NCBI RefSeq assembly: GCF_014879975.1
Contig: NZ_CP062500.1
Location: 868,001-932,000, forward strand
From: Vibrio bathopelagicus
Lineage (GTDB): Bacteria > Pseudomonadota > Gammaproteobacteria > Enterobacterales > Vibrionaceae
Direction: 5' to 3'
DNA: 64,000 nucleotides
Shown here in pieces: positions 27,280 to 35,851 of the stretch (the stretch's first letter is position 1; each line of letters begins with the position of its first letter). Under the pieces are notes generated by a model. That model saw only the letters and a program-made list of their open reading frames with translations, had not been told where the DNA came from and did not search any database. The position numbers and the translations under genes are program-made.

Positions 27280-28353
27280 GTGTCGGAATATAAATTAGAT
27301 CCATTCAATGCATTACAAGCAAAAACAGAAGCGCAAAAATTGTCTTTCGCTCCTATTGTTTTTCACACTGCTCGTACACTTCGTGATTTAGGTATTTTAA
27401 AAGCCTTAGATAGCGCGAATAATGATGGCTTACCAGCAGAGACTATTTCTGAATTAACCGGTGTATCCGAGTATGGCGTGAAAGTTCTGCTCGATATGGC
27501 GTTAAGTGCTCATATTGTTACTTGGGACAAACCTAACTATAAAATGGCTAACCTCGGTTTTTACCTTTTGCACGATGGCATGACCAATGCAAATATGGAT
27601 TTTACCGCCGATGTTTGCTACGCCGCGATGATGCATTTGACGGAGGCCATTGAAGAGGGTACTCCGGCAGGACTAAAAGAATTAGGTGATTGGGAAACCA
27701 TTTATCAAGGTTTGTCTCAATTGCCGGAAAAAGCGAAAGAGAGCTGGTTCAAGTTTGATCATTTCTATTCGGATCGCTCGTTCCCCGTGTTGCTTGAAAA
27801 AGTTTTCAGCAAGAACCCTAAATCACTGGTGGATATCGGTGGTAACACGGGTAAATGGGCAATGCAGTGCTGTAACCACGACTCAGATGTAGAGATAACG
27901 ATTGTCGACTTGCCACAGCAACTAGAAATGGCAATGGCAAACGCGGCAAAGCATGGTCATCAAAACCGAGTGACGCCATTCCCAGCCAACATGCTCGACA
28001 AACAACAAGCGTTACCGACGGGCGCGGATGTGTGGTGGATGAGCCAATTCCTTGATTGCTTCTCGCCAATGGAGATTCTGAGCATATTAAAGCGTGTTCG
28101 CTCTCATATGTCAGAAGAGGCGACGGTCTATATCCTTGAACTGTTTTGGGATGCACAGAAATACGATGCGGCTTCTTATAGCTTAAACGCGACTTCTCTT
28201 TACTTCACTTGCTTAGCCAACGGCAACAGCCGCTTTTACCGCAGTGAAGATTTCTTGGAAATTGTTGAAGAAGCTGGCTTTGAAGTGGTGACCCGTACCG
28301 ACGATATCGGTCTTGGTCATACGCTTCTTGAATTGAAAGCTGGTATGCAATAA
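27280..28353 (+). CDS. SAM-dependent O-/C-methyltransferase of the APE cluster
   Basis: A 357-residue protein. An N-terminal winged-helix dimerisation domain (about residues 15-90, with GLPAETISELTGVSEYGVKVLL) is followed by a class I methyltransferase domain starting at LVDIGGNTGKWA near residue 180, the SAM-binding motif. This layout is that of the plant-type/Methyltransf_2 O-methyltransferases. APE head groups are known to carry ring methyl groups, so modification of the aryl head is the likely job. The start is taken as GTG 27280 with an AAGTTAGG-like site upstream; the frame has no nearby ATG. Confidence 0.83.
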   Translation: MSEYKLDPFNALQAKTEAQKLSFAPIVFHTARTLRDLGILKALDSANNDGLPAETISELTGVSEYGVKVLLDMALSAHIVTWDKPNYKMANLGFYLLHDGMTNANMDFTADVCYAAMMHLTEAIEEGTPAGLKELGDWETIYQGLSQLPEKAKESWFKFDHFYSDRSFPVLLEKVFSKNPKSLVDIGGNTGKWAMQCCNHDSDVEITIVDLPQQLEMAMANAAKHGHQNRVTPFPANMLDKQQALPTGADVWWMSQFLDCFSPMEILSILKRVRSHMSEEATVYILELFWDAQKYDAASYSLNATSLYFTCLANGNSRFYRSEDFLEIVEEAGFEVVTRTDDIGLGHTLLELKAGMQ

Positions 28354-28377
28354 AAATAACAAATATGGCTTAAATGA

Positions 28378-29619
28378 ATGAAAAAACTGTCAACTCAAGT
28401 GGTGATCATCGGAGCTGGGCCGTCAGGGTCTATTGCTGCGTCTTTATTGCACCAAAAAGGCATCGATGTTCGAGTGATTGAAAAGAGCCTCTTCCCTCGC
28501 TTTTCAATTGGTGAAAGCCTATTGCCGGCTTGTATGGAAGTGATCGAACAGGCGGGAATGAGCGAGGCGGTGGCTAACGCTAACTTTCAATTCAAAGATG
28601 GTGCGGCTTTTCGTAAAAGTGGTGTTTATACGGCGTTTAATTTTGAAGATAAGTTCTCTTCAGGGGCGGGGACCACATTTCAGGTTCAACGAGGCGCCTT
28701 TGATAAGGTATTAGCTGACACTGCCGAGGCGCAGGGTGTTGCTATTGATTATCAACATGAGTTGATGGGCATTAACTTCACCGAAGACAGTACTATTTTA
28801 GACGTACAAGTGCTTGATGGAGAATGTTATCAGCTAGAAGCTCAATATGTTTTGGATGGCAGCGGCTTTGGCCGAGTGCTACCTAAAATGCTTGATTTGG
28901 AAGAGCCATCATCGCTTCCTCCACGTAAAGCTATTTTCACGCACATTAACGATCATATTTCAGCAACGGAGACTGACCTTGAATATGACCGCAATAAAAT
29001 TCTGATTTCTGTTCACCCAACTAATCCCGATGTTTGGTATTGGTTGATCCCGTTTAGTAACGGTGTGTCTTCATTTGGTGTGGTAGGGGAGCCGAAGTTC
29101 TTTGAATCTTACCCACAAGACAAGATTACTGCCATTAAGCAATTGGCAATGGAAGAGCCGGGTTTAGCTGAGGTTCTGGCTAATGCAGAGTACCCTAACC
29201 CTGCGGGCGAAATCGGAGGCTATTCTGCCAACGTAAAACACCTTGCAACAGACAAGTATGCGCTGTTGGGCAATGCCGGTGAGTTCCTTGATCCTGTGTT
29301 TTCATCAGGTGTGACAATTGCGATGAAGTCGGCTCAGTTTGCGGTTGAGTGCGTGGAAAAGCAGCTCAATGGTGAGAAGGTTGATTGGGAGCGTGATTAT
29401 GCCGATCCATTGATGGTTGGCGTAAACACGTTTAGAACTTATGTTGAAGGTTGGTACTCAGGTACTTTGCAGGATGTGATTTTTTATCAAGATCCCAACC
29501 CAAAGATTAAGCAGATGGTGTGCTCAATTTTGGCTGGCTACGCATGGGATCAGACTAATCCTTATGTGAAAGAGTCAAAGCGTCGATTGACGACACTGGC
29601 AGAGATATGCCGAAGCTAG
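28378..29619 (+). CDS. FAD-dependent oxidoreductase of the flavin halogenase/monooxygenase type
   Basis: A 413-residue flavoprotein. The Rossmann motif GAGPSGS lies near residues 13-19, followed by PRFSIGESLLP near 41-51, which corresponds to the conserved segment of the tryptophan-halogenase-like family. VWYWLIPFSNG near 220 recalls that family's W-x-W-x-I-P motif, and the second FAD motif is GNAGEFLDPVFSSG near 300. A lysine in FQFKDGAAF lies where such enzymes carry an essential Lys, but alignment is needed. It could hydroxylate, halogenate or desaturate the APE head group or chain. It is 24 bases after the methyltransferase and ends before a terminator. Confidence 0.83.
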   Translation: MKKLSTQVVIIGAGPSGSIAASLLHQKGIDVRVIEKSLFPRFSIGESLLPACMEVIEQAGMSEAVANANFQFKDGAAFRKSGVYTAFNFEDKFSSGAGTTFQVQRGAFDKVLADTAEAQGVAIDYQHELMGINFTEDSTILDVQVLDGECYQLEAQYVLDGSGFGRVLPKMLDLEEPSSLPPRKAIFTHINDHISATETDLEYDRNKILISVHPTNPDVWYWLIPFSNGVSSFGVVGEPKFFESYPQDKITAIKQLAMEEPGLAEVLANAEYPNPAGEIGGYSANVKHLATDKYALLGNAGEFLDPVFSSGVTIAMKSAQFAVECVEKQLNGEKVDWERDYADPLMVGVNTFRTYVEGWYSGTLQDVIFYQDPNPKIKQMVCSILAGYAWDQTNPYVKESKRRLTTLAEICRS

Positions 29620-29676
29620 GTGGTCGATTTAGGATGTAGCAACATGCTAAAGCACCATAGTGATTTGCCTGCAAAT

Positions 29677-29705
29677 AAAAACAGCCGCAATGCGGCTGTT
29701 TTTGT
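29677..29705 (+). terminator. Rho-independent terminator after the divergent APE arm
   Basis: AAAACAGCCGC (from 29678) pairs with GCGGCTGTTTTT around an AAT loop. The hairpin is symmetric enough to work for the convergent gene at 29761 as well. Confidence 0.9.
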
Positions 29706-29760
29706 ATCCGCTAAATATGGGCAGCTGATTCTCAGCTAACTCGCCTTACTGAGGTTGATA

Positions 29761-30267
29761 CTACTTCAGGTCGATGCTGTTCAGTCGTCCCATAAAGATA
29801 AGCAGCTCAATCACATCTTTGTGAGCCTCAAGCAGCGCTCGTTTGGTTTGGCTGTAAGCCGCGAGTCTCCCGTGCTTCCTAATAGAACATACTTTGGTTC
29901 TGTATTTGTATTCACCACTTTCAGAAAATACGCGCCACTTAGCGATGTAGCATTCATCTCGATGTTCAGGATCTGTCTGAGTAGGGTTTGGTTTGAAGAC
30001 TATTTTAGGTTCTAAACTGTGCGGTAAACGTGTCATCAGGTAGGGCTCTCTAAGGACTTTTGGCCAAAACTTTCCCCAGAGCTTTCTGCCAAGCTCATCT
30101 CTCAATTTGATGGTTTTCTTTAGTGCTTTGTCTTCACCCATACGAACAAAACCGACAGAACGATGTAACACCGTATCGTCAGGAGTATGGATATGGATTT
30201 TAAAAGCGGTTTGGCCTTTCGATATAAATCGATAACCGGTCGCACCAATTAGATTATTCTGGCTCAT
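29761..30267 (-). CDS. Uncharacterised basic protein, weakly AP2-domain-like
   Basis: A 168-residue, lysine/arginine-rich protein with no signal or membrane segment. The N-terminal half (GYRFISKGQTAFKIHI, then KKTIKLRDELGRKLWGKFWP) has the strand-strand-strand-helix feel of small DNA-binding AP2/integrase-type domains. I cannot confirm this by eye. It is isolated between the APE arm and flgT, with terminators on both sides, so it is probably an independent gene. Function unknown. Confidence 0.7.
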   Translation of the reverse strand: MSQNNLIGATGYRFISKGQTAFKIHIHTPDDTVLHRSVGFVRMGEDKALKKTIKLRDELGRKLWGKFWPKVLREPYLMTRLPHSLEPKIVFKPNPTQTDPEHRDECYIAKWRVFSESGEYKYRTKVCSIRKHGRLAAYSQTKRALLEAHKDVIELLIFMGRLNSIDLK

Positions 30268-30344
30268 AGTTTGCTAAATGATGATTATGTTATTAATAAG
30301 GTTACGACAAATACGTTAAAACCGAAACTAATCATCATGAAAAA

Positions 30345-30377
30345 AATAAAGCCTTAGCATTTTTGCTAAGGCTTTAT
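30345..30377. terminator. Bidirectional terminator downstream of flgT
   Basis: AATAAAGCCTTAGCA pairs with TGCTAAGGCTTTATT around a short T loop. It terminates flgT on the minus strand. Confidence 0.85.
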
Positions 30378-30406
30378 TAGAAACTGCGTGTGGGGAATGT
30401 CGTCAA

Positions 30407-31540
30407 CTACATGATTTTCTGCATCACATCACCAATTTGAATGCTTCCCGCTAGGCTAGGTTGATCAATCGTGAGCTCGGCTTCATTTTCATAAACACGA
30501 GAAACCGTCAGCGTGATATCACTTTGAGATACCTTGTTACGCGGTAAACCTCGTTGGTCGATAAACGAACCTGTATGCCACAGTTGCAGTTTGTCACCTT
30601 TCTGCACGCCATGCATTCGCCCTAAGTCAATGGTCACCGTATTGCCAAATACAGCGGCAACCTCTGGAAGGGTGATCTTACAAGATACCTCTGACTCTAA
30701 ATCCAACATGATGTTACGACTGACGCGCAACATCATACTGCCGTAGGTCGATGCCCAGAAGCGAGCACTACGGGTATCAACTTCACTGGTCTTAGCAAAT
30801 GGCCACTTAGCCACTTCACGATAGCTACGGTTGTAAACTTGATGACCTGTCTTACCGTCAAAGACTTGCATCTCTAACGCAAATTGTCGGTTGATAACAT
30901 CGTCCTTAAGCAACTTAGATTCAATCGTCGCGGTTAAGTCGGTAATGTCGCCACCAATGATGTATTGCGCACCCGTATCTTGAGCAATCATTTTGATCAC
31001 TTCTGGTTGGCGTTTATCAATATCAAAGTCGGTTGTGCCCACTGAAACGAAACTGCGCGACTCTTGCGCCAATTGTCGGTCTACGACATGGCTGAAGTCA
31101 TCACCAATGTTATAGATTCTGCCCATAACGGCTTGCTGCGGGGAAGTCACATCAATATTGCCGACGAGAAATGTCTTTTTGTATTGGCTCTCATGGCAAG
31201 CATTTGCCGAAGGGTAGATATCGATCCTTGCGGTGATCATTAAATTGCCACCACGAGTTTTCTCTTTCTGAACCAAGATGTAGCGTACTTCATGGTTGGT
31301 AAACTGGAATTCTTTTTTACTCGAATCTAGGTAGGGCGTGAGGTTGGAGATACTACCAATATCAGCACCTGAGAACTGCACTGCTTTATACACAGCGTCT
31401 TCCAGTGCGTGGATGCGTGCGGTTTCTTCCGACGATACGATGGCTGCTGTACCGGTAACTTCATACCAAGAGGCATGAGCACTGAAGCTTATGGTTATCA
31501 GTGAACTTATTGAAAATAAGTAAGATATTATTTTTTTCAT
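30407..31540 (-). CDS. flgT: Flagellar H-ring protein FlgT
   Basis: A 377-residue periplasmic protein that builds the H ring around the LP ring of the sodium-driven polar flagellum of Vibrio and supports the T ring/stator. The signal peptide (residues 1-23, ending AHA-SW) is clear. The N-terminal domain with RIHALEDAVYKAVQFSGAD and the C-terminal SH3-like segment (DLGRMHGVQKGDKLQLW) match the family. It is divergent from flgO-flgP, the usual Vibrio arrangement. Confidence 0.92.
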   Translation of the reverse strand: MKKIISYLFSISSLITISFSAHASWYEVTGTAAIVSSEETARIHALEDAVYKAVQFSGADIGSISNLTPYLDSSKKEFQFTNHEVRYILVQKEKTRGGNLMITARIDIYPSANACHESQYKKTFLVGNIDVTSPQQAVMGRIYNIGDDFSHVVDRQLAQESRSFVSVGTTDFDIDKRQPEVIKMIAQDTGAQYIIGGDITDLTATIESKLLKDDVINRQFALEMQVFDGKTGHQVYNRSYREVAKWPFAKTSEVDTRSARFWASTYGSMMLRVSRNIMLDLESEVSCKITLPEVAAVFGNTVTIDLGRMHGVQKGDKLQLWHTGSFIDQRGLPRNKVSQSDITLTVSRVYENEAELTIDQPSLAGSIQIGDVMQKIM

Positions 31541-31555
31541 CTATTCGTTACCAGT

Positions 31556-31573
31556 TGGGTATAAATATTGCTT
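31556..31573 (+). promoter_or_regulatory. Sigma-54 type promoter of flgO-flgP
   Basis: TTGGGTATAAATATTGCT contains GG (31558-31559), ten bases, then GC (31570-31571) preceded by TT. It differs from the TGGCAC consensus in the -24 tail. It sits about 160 bases before flgO, within the divergent flgT/flgO region. Confidence 0.65.
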
Positions 31574-31732
31574 AACAAATAACTATAAGCTTGAAGCTGA
31601 CTTAAGTGCGTTTTTCTTAATCTGAACCATTAATGAAAAGCAAAGACTGTTCCAACATTGTAATCCATTGAAAAGAATAATGGTGAGAACATATTGGAAC
31701 TGGTGGCACTAAATATATCTGGAGATAAGAGA

Positions 31733-32368
31733 ATGAAAAATTGGCTCGTAGTAATGAGTGTCATGTTGATGACATCATGTGCTTATTCGCCCATCTATAA
31801 CGGCAAGTCTGAGTATTCAGGCAGTCAGTTTATGTTGATGGACAGCCCTCGTCATACCATGGACTTTTTCGTAGAAAGTATGACTGAAGATCTGATCATT
31901 TCGAATACGAGTATTTCAGCGAGAACTCCAATTGCGATTACTTCGTTTGTGGACCTTCAACATATGGACACAACAAACTGGCTAGGTAATTCAGTTTCAG
32001 AAGGCTTCATTCACCAGTTTCAACGTCGTGGCTTCAAGGTCGTTGATTTCAAAACAACGGGCTCGATTCAAGTGACTCACCAAGGTGACTTTGCGTTAAG
32101 CCGTGATTGGAAAGACCTCGCACAGGAACAAGACGTGCAATACGTACTAACAGGTACGATGTTACGCCAAGAGGGTGGTGTGCTTGTTAATGCTCGCGTG
32201 GTGGGCATGCAAACCCGCATTGTTGTTGCTTCTGCGCAAGGCTTCTTGCCGGCAGACCGTATCGGTCGCGACCTAGATACTCTGAACAGTATTCGAACTC
32301 AAGATGGCGTTATCATTCGTTCTGATCCAACGATGACTCAGCCATACACTGTTATTCTTCGCCCTTAG
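31733..32368 (+). CDS. flgO: Flagellar outer-membrane lipoprotein FlgO
   Basis: A 211-residue lipoprotein. The lipobox MTSC (cysteine near residue 16) is followed by a soluble domain with ISARTPIAITSFVDL, typical of FlgO. In Vibrio FlgO and FlgP are flagellum-linked outer-membrane proteins required for normal motility. The frame extends upstream to a TTG, but ATG 31733 has GGAGATAAGAG just before it and gives a proper signal peptide. It is followed 9 bases later by flgP. Confidence 0.9.
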   Translation: MKNWLVVMSVMLMTSCAYSPIYNGKSEYSGSQFMLMDSPRHTMDFFVESMTEDLIISNTSISARTPIAITSFVDLQHMDTTNWLGNSVSEGFIHQFQRRGFKVVDFKTTGSIQVTHQGDFALSRDWKDLAQEQDVQYVLTGTMLRQEGGVLVNARVVGMQTRIVVASAQGFLPADRIGRDLDTLNSIRTQDGVIIRSDPTMTQPYTVILRP

Positions 32369-32377
32369 GAGTTCGTG

Positions 32378-32809
32378 ATGAAGAAGTTAATATTTGTTGT
32401 TGCTGCCTTACTGCTTGTTGGCTGCCAGCCATTGCAAAGTATGCGACCAGACGACTTTTTAGTTGCTGTTGGTTACGCAAGTATCAGTGAGCAATCAGGT
32501 CGTAACGACGAAGAGAAACGCATCCGTGCTATGCGAGCATCTAAAATTGATGCTTACCGTGAACTTGCTGAGCAAGTGTATGGGATGCGAGTGAGTGGCC
32601 GAGCTGAATTATCAGATCAGCGCTTGGGTACCGAACGAACGACAGGCGCTGTCGACGGCGTTATTCGTGGTGCAGAAGTGGTGCGCAGTTACCCTGTTGG
32701 CGATAGTTACGTGACCGAACTTCAGCTCGATATTCGTAAGATGGAACAGTTGCGTGATTACGGCGAAGTTCAAGCTGTGCCAGAGAAGAGACAACAAACG
32801 CTGTTCTAG
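32378..32809 (+). CDS. flgP: Flagellar outer-membrane lipoprotein FlgP
   Basis: A 143-residue lipoprotein with lipobox LLVGC (cysteine near residue 16) and a LPP20-like domain (RAMRASKIDAYRELAEQVYG). FlgP contributes to the outer-membrane disc of sheathed or polar flagella. A GTG lies one codon upstream (32375); ATG 32378 is preferred with TAGGAG about 6 bases away. It is the second gene of the flgOP pair and ends before a strong terminator. Confidence 0.9.
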   Translation: MKKLIFVVAALLLVGCQPLQSMRPDDFLVAVGYASISEQSGRNDEEKRIRAMRASKIDAYRELAEQVYGMRVSGRAELSDQRLGTERTTGAVDGVIRGAEVVRSYPVGDSYVTELQLDIRKMEQLRDYGEVQAVPEKRQQTLF

Positions 32810-32903
32810 TCTTTATGACCATTTAAGTTATATGATCGACGAATTGTATAAGTTGCCCTCGCTTTCCAGATGGCAGGGCGGCAATAAATAACGACAGTGA
32901 ATG

Positions 32904-32940
32904 AAAAAGCGGCAAGTATGAAAATACTTGCCGCTTTTTT
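32904..32940 (+). terminator. Strong terminator after flgP
   Basis: AAAAAGCGGCAAGTAT pairs with ATACTTGCCGCTTTTTT around a four-base loop. The A- and T-runs allow function in both directions. Confidence 0.93.
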
Positions 32941-33045
32941 GTATTTACAGGTTGGGTGTGGAATCTAGGTCTGTACGAAATATAAGTGAAGTAGCGAATT
33001 AGGGATTGGTGTTGCGAAAGGTACGGGGTGAATTACAGTACTGGC

Positions 33046-33087
33046 TAGAGAATAGAGAATAGAGAATAGAGAATAGAGAATAGAGAA
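33046..33087. repeat. Six tandem copies of a TAGAGAA heptamer
   Basis: Six perfect units of TAGAGAA fill 42 bases between the convergent flgP and flgN genes, ending 15 bases past the flgN stop. Such arrays change copy number by slippage. Here it is outside coding sequence and would affect at most the mRNA 3' ends. Confidence 0.95.
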
Positions 33088-33101
33088 GGCTGGTGGCTTG
33101 A

Positions 33102-33527
33102 TTAGGCTTTAACGTTGGTGCCAAGCGTAGAAATCGTATGCGTTTGACCACCGGCATTGTAGGTCATGCCGATTTTTCCGTGGCTTTGCTGCATCATATT
33201 GCTGAGTTTTTTAAAGCTGAGGTGTGCTCGATTCAAGGCTTCACCATTAACAAGGTTCGCTTGATGGCAATCGTACACAATAGATTTGATGGTTTTAACT
33301 AACTGGGCTAGATCAGGGTTCTCGGTCAGTTCGGAGATATTGCTATGCGCTTCGATTCGTTGATCGGTTGTTCTTAATTGTTCAACTAGGACAACTTTCT
33401 CTTTAGCGATGCGTTCAATGTCGGTCGATTTTCGGCTAGTAATAGCGGTTTTCTCTGAATCTAATAGATCAGATAGGGCTTTGGCATTTTGAAGTTGGAA
33501 ATTAACTAAATCTGCTAGTGCCGCCAT
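33102..33527 (-). CDS. flgN: Flagellar export chaperone FlgN
   Basis: A 141-residue helical cytoplasmic protein. FlgN escorts the hook-filament junction proteins FlgK and FlgL to the export gate. The helical heptad pattern over residues 1-100 (LVNFQLQNAKALSDLLDSEK) and the length fit the family. It lies immediately downstream of flgM in the same direction, the standard flgMN pair. Confidence 0.88.
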   Translation of the reverse strand: MAALADLVNFQLQNAKALSDLLDSEKTAITSRKSTDIERIAKEKVVLVEQLRTTDQRIEAHSNISELTENPDLAQLVKTIKSIVYDCHQANLVNGEALNRAHLSFKKLSNMMQQSHGKIGMTYNAGGQTHTISTLGTNVKA

Positions 33528-33592
33528 AACTTTATCCTACTAAAACCTTGGTGTTCTTTAAGTGGAGATAGCTTACATTAGGAATCTATCGC

Positions 33593-33910
33593 TTAAAGGC
33601 CTTTTAATTCATTCTCGAACTTGATCATGTTGTCAGCCAGTTTTTCTGGGTCGACAGTGTATGAACCGTTCGCAATCGCTTCTTTGATCGCTGCAACTTT
33701 TACTGTGTCAAAGCTTGGTTGTGCTGCCATATCTTGTTGGAGCTGGCCAATTGCTTTGCTTTGTTGACTCAGTGAAACCGCGTCTTTGCTTGTCGGTGAT
33801 TTAGCTGCAACATCAGAACGTGATGCCTGAGAGCTAGAGTCAGAGCGCGCTGCTGATCGGTTTGTGGTCGTTAGGGTTTGCCCTGAACGAATATTATCAA
33901 TGCCTGCCAT
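33593..33910 (-). CDS. flgM: Anti-sigma-28 factor FlgM
   Basis: A 105-residue, low-complexity N-terminal protein that holds FliA (sigma-28) inactive until it is exported through the completed hook-basal body. MAGIDNIRSGQ at the N-terminus and the C-terminal helices (VKVAAIKEAIANGSYTVDPEKLADNMIKFE) are diagnostic. The start is placed at ATG 33910 because the upstream in-frame ATG adds an unrelated 14-residue tail. A sigma-28-like box lies 40 bases upstream, giving the usual feedback loop. Confidence 0.93.
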   Translation of the reverse strand: MAGIDNIRSGQTLTTTNRSAARSDSSSQASRSDVAAKSPTSKDAVSLSQQSKAIGQLQQDMAAQPSFDTVKVAAIKEAIANGSYTVDPEKLADNMIKFENELKGL

Positions 33911-33951
33911 AGTTAAGCCTTTTTCTTCAAAAATGGGAACCTGTACAGTCA

Positions 33952-33978
33952 ATATCGACCAAGGGTTCGATTACTTTA
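33952..33978 (-). promoter_or_regulatory. Sigma-28 type promoter of flgMN
   Basis: On the minus strand TAAAGTAA, eleven bases, then GTCGATAT. The consensus is TAAAGTTT-N11-GCCGATAA. Spacing is exact and the match is moderate. It lies about 40 bases before flgM. Confidence 0.65.
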
Positions 33979-34089
33979 GCAATTTTTAGCCCAATAGTCG
34001 AAAAGGGGTAAAACACAGCAGCCGTAATATTCAGCGTTAGAATTGAGAGTAAAATCGCTAACGATTACCACCCATTTAGAAGTAAAGCG

Positions 34090-34836
34090 TTAAAAGTAAA
34101 CCGTGACTTCAGACATGTTGGTAACAATACCTTCGATTATACGCTGAGATTTGTCATTTTTCACTCTTACTTGATCGCCCATCGAGCCGTCGGTTAGCGC
34201 AGTACCTTTGGTGGTAATGGTCATGCCACCTTTTACTGCTTGTATGATAACCTTCTCGTTTCGACACACGACACAGATATCGCCTCTTTCGACAACATCA
34301 CCTGGTCTTAGGTTCTTTTTTACCTTAGCGCCGATGACTTGCTTGGGAAGAGTAAACCCTTGACGGCGAAACTTGTTAAGCGAAATCATGGCTGTGGTGA
34401 CATCGTATTGACCAACGATCTCGCCTCTTGCTAAAGAACGAGTGGTGGTAACGAGCGGTACCGACATTGAAAGCCGAACAGGCACGTAAATCCGCCACTC
34501 ATCCGGTATACACTGCACTAAAACCGTAATGCTACTGCGGGTATTTGTCGTGGTTGAAGCGCTGGTTTCAAGAGGGACTGGGCAATCTGTTGCTTTTACT
34601 CTTGAGTCAATATTTGCTGCATTAACAAAGAGTTCACCACCTCGAGGCTGGTCAATGGTCTCAAGGATGTGTTGTTCCGCCGCAGATTGAATCATTTCAA
34701 TTTGTTCTGGAGTCGCAGCTTGTACAAAAAAACTAAACAATATTGACAAAATGCCGATAAACTTAGCGACAGTTTTAAAAGTAGCTCTACACATTGCTAT
34801 AGAAAAAGGAGGCAGATTTGTTTTATAATACGTCAT
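34090..34836 (-). CDS. flgA: Flagellar P-ring assembly chaperone FlgA
   Basis: A periplasmic chaperone needed for FlgI polymerisation into the P ring. It has 248 residues from the first ATG. A hydrophobic signal at about residues 24-41 ends at QAA. The SAF-domain part includes LARGEIVGQYDVTTAMI and LRPGDVVERGDICV, typical of FlgA. The 23-residue hydrophilic lead before the signal is unusual; an internal ATG at 34794 would give a normal signal peptide but has no clear ribosome-binding site. It is upstream of flgMN on the same strand. Confidence 0.88.
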   Translation of the reverse strand: MTYYKTNLPPFSIAMCRATFKTVAKFIGILSILFSFFVQAATPEQIEMIQSAAEQHILETIDQPRGGELFVNAANIDSRVKATDCPVPLETSASTTTNTRSSITVLVQCIPDEWRIYVPVRLSMSVPLVTTTRSLARGEIVGQYDVTTAMISLNKFRRQGFTLPKQVIGAKVKKNLRPGDVVERGDICVVCRNEKVIIQAVKGGMTITTKGTALTDGSMGDQVRVKNDKSQRIIEGIVTNMSEVTVYF

Positions 34837-34913
34837 TCTGTTTCTCTGGTAGTTCGTAGCCTGCAGTAGACTAACACTTTTTATCCAAAAAAGTTTGATA
34901 TGGAGATGAGCTC

Positions 34914-35840
34914 ATGACGGGTATTCTTGATTCGGTGAATCAGCGTACGCAACTCGTCGGTCAAAACCGATTAGAATTACTAACCTTTCGCCTAATGGGG
35001 CGTCAGCGTTACGGCATAAATGTCTTTAAAGTAAAAGAAGTGCTTCAATGCCCTAAGCTGACAAAGATGCCAAACTTGAACCCACTAGTTAAAGGTGTAG
35101 CACACATTCGTGGCCAAACGATCTCTGTGATCGATTTGAGCTTAGCGATTGGTGGCCGTCCTACAACGGATGTTGAAAAGTGTTTTGTGGTTATCTCTGA
35201 GTTTAACCGAACGATTCAAGGTTTCTTGGTCAGTTCAGTTGAGCGCATTATTAACATGCACTGGGAATCGATTCTTCCGCCGCCAGATGGCGCAGGTAGA
35301 GCTAACTACCTGACAGCGGTAACCAACATTGATAATGAATTGGTAGAGATTCTTGATGTTGAAAAGATTCTTGCAGAAATTTCGCCTGTTGATGAAACAA
35401 TGGACAGCAAGATTGCTGAAGACATTGCGAAAGTTGAACAAGAGAAACCATTAGTTCGCCGTATCTTGATTGCTGATGACTCTACAGTTGCTCGTAAGCA
35501 GGTTCAGCGTGCGATTGAGTCGATCGGTTTTGAAGTGATCTCGGTGAAAGATGGTAAAGAAGCCTACGAGAAGCTGGTGCAGATGTCATCAGAAGGCAGT
35601 ATTTACGATCAAATTTCATTGGTGATCTCAGATATCGAAATGCCTGAAATGGACGGTTATACGCTGACTGCTGAGATTCGCCGTCATGCAGAGCTAAAAG
35701 ATTTATACGTAATTTTACACTCATCATTGAGTGGTGTATTTAACCAAGCCATGGTTGAGCGTGTAGGAGCTAACTCCTTCATCGCGAAATTCAACCCTGA
35801 TGAGCTTGGTGCAGCGGTTAAAGCTGCGTTAACTAACTAA
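34914..35840 (+). CDS. cheV: Chemotaxis coupling/response protein CheV
   Basis: A 308-residue fusion of a CheW-like coupling domain (about residues 15-160) and a C-terminal receiver domain (about 180-305). The receiver phosphoacceptor is Asp240 (VISDIEMPEMDG), with the acidic pocket in ILIADDSTVAR. It links chemoreceptors to CheA and damps signalling when phosphorylated. TATGGAGATGAG provides the ribosome-binding site. It is followed 11 bases later by cheR. Confidence 0.95.
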   Translation: MTGILDSVNQRTQLVGQNRLELLTFRLMGRQRYGINVFKVKEVLQCPKLTKMPNLNPLVKGVAHIRGQTISVIDLSLAIGGRPTTDVEKCFVVISEFNRTIQGFLVSSVERIINMHWESILPPPDGAGRANYLTAVTNIDNELVEILDVEKILAEISPVDETMDSKIAEDIAKVEQEKPLVRRILIADDSTVARKQVQRAIESIGFEVISVKDGKEAYEKLVQMSSEGSIYDQISLVISDIEMPEMDGYTLTAEIRRHAELKDLYVILHSSLSGVFNQAMVERVGANSFIAKFNPDELGAAVKAALTN

Positions 35841-35851
35841 AAGAGACATTA

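Noticed and set aside
11106..29619. Fatty-acid synthesis (fab) operon
   Set aside because: Two non-fab ACPs, a cysteine-less short ketosynthase, an aryl ligase, MMPL and LolA-like genes and their order are those of an aryl polyene cluster.
31733..31760. Sigma-54 site GGCACTAAATATAT just before flgO
   Set aside because: It lacks GC ten bases after GG; the site at 31556-31573 obeys the rule.
33046..33087. CRISPR-like array
   Set aside because: Units are seven bases and contiguous with no spacers.
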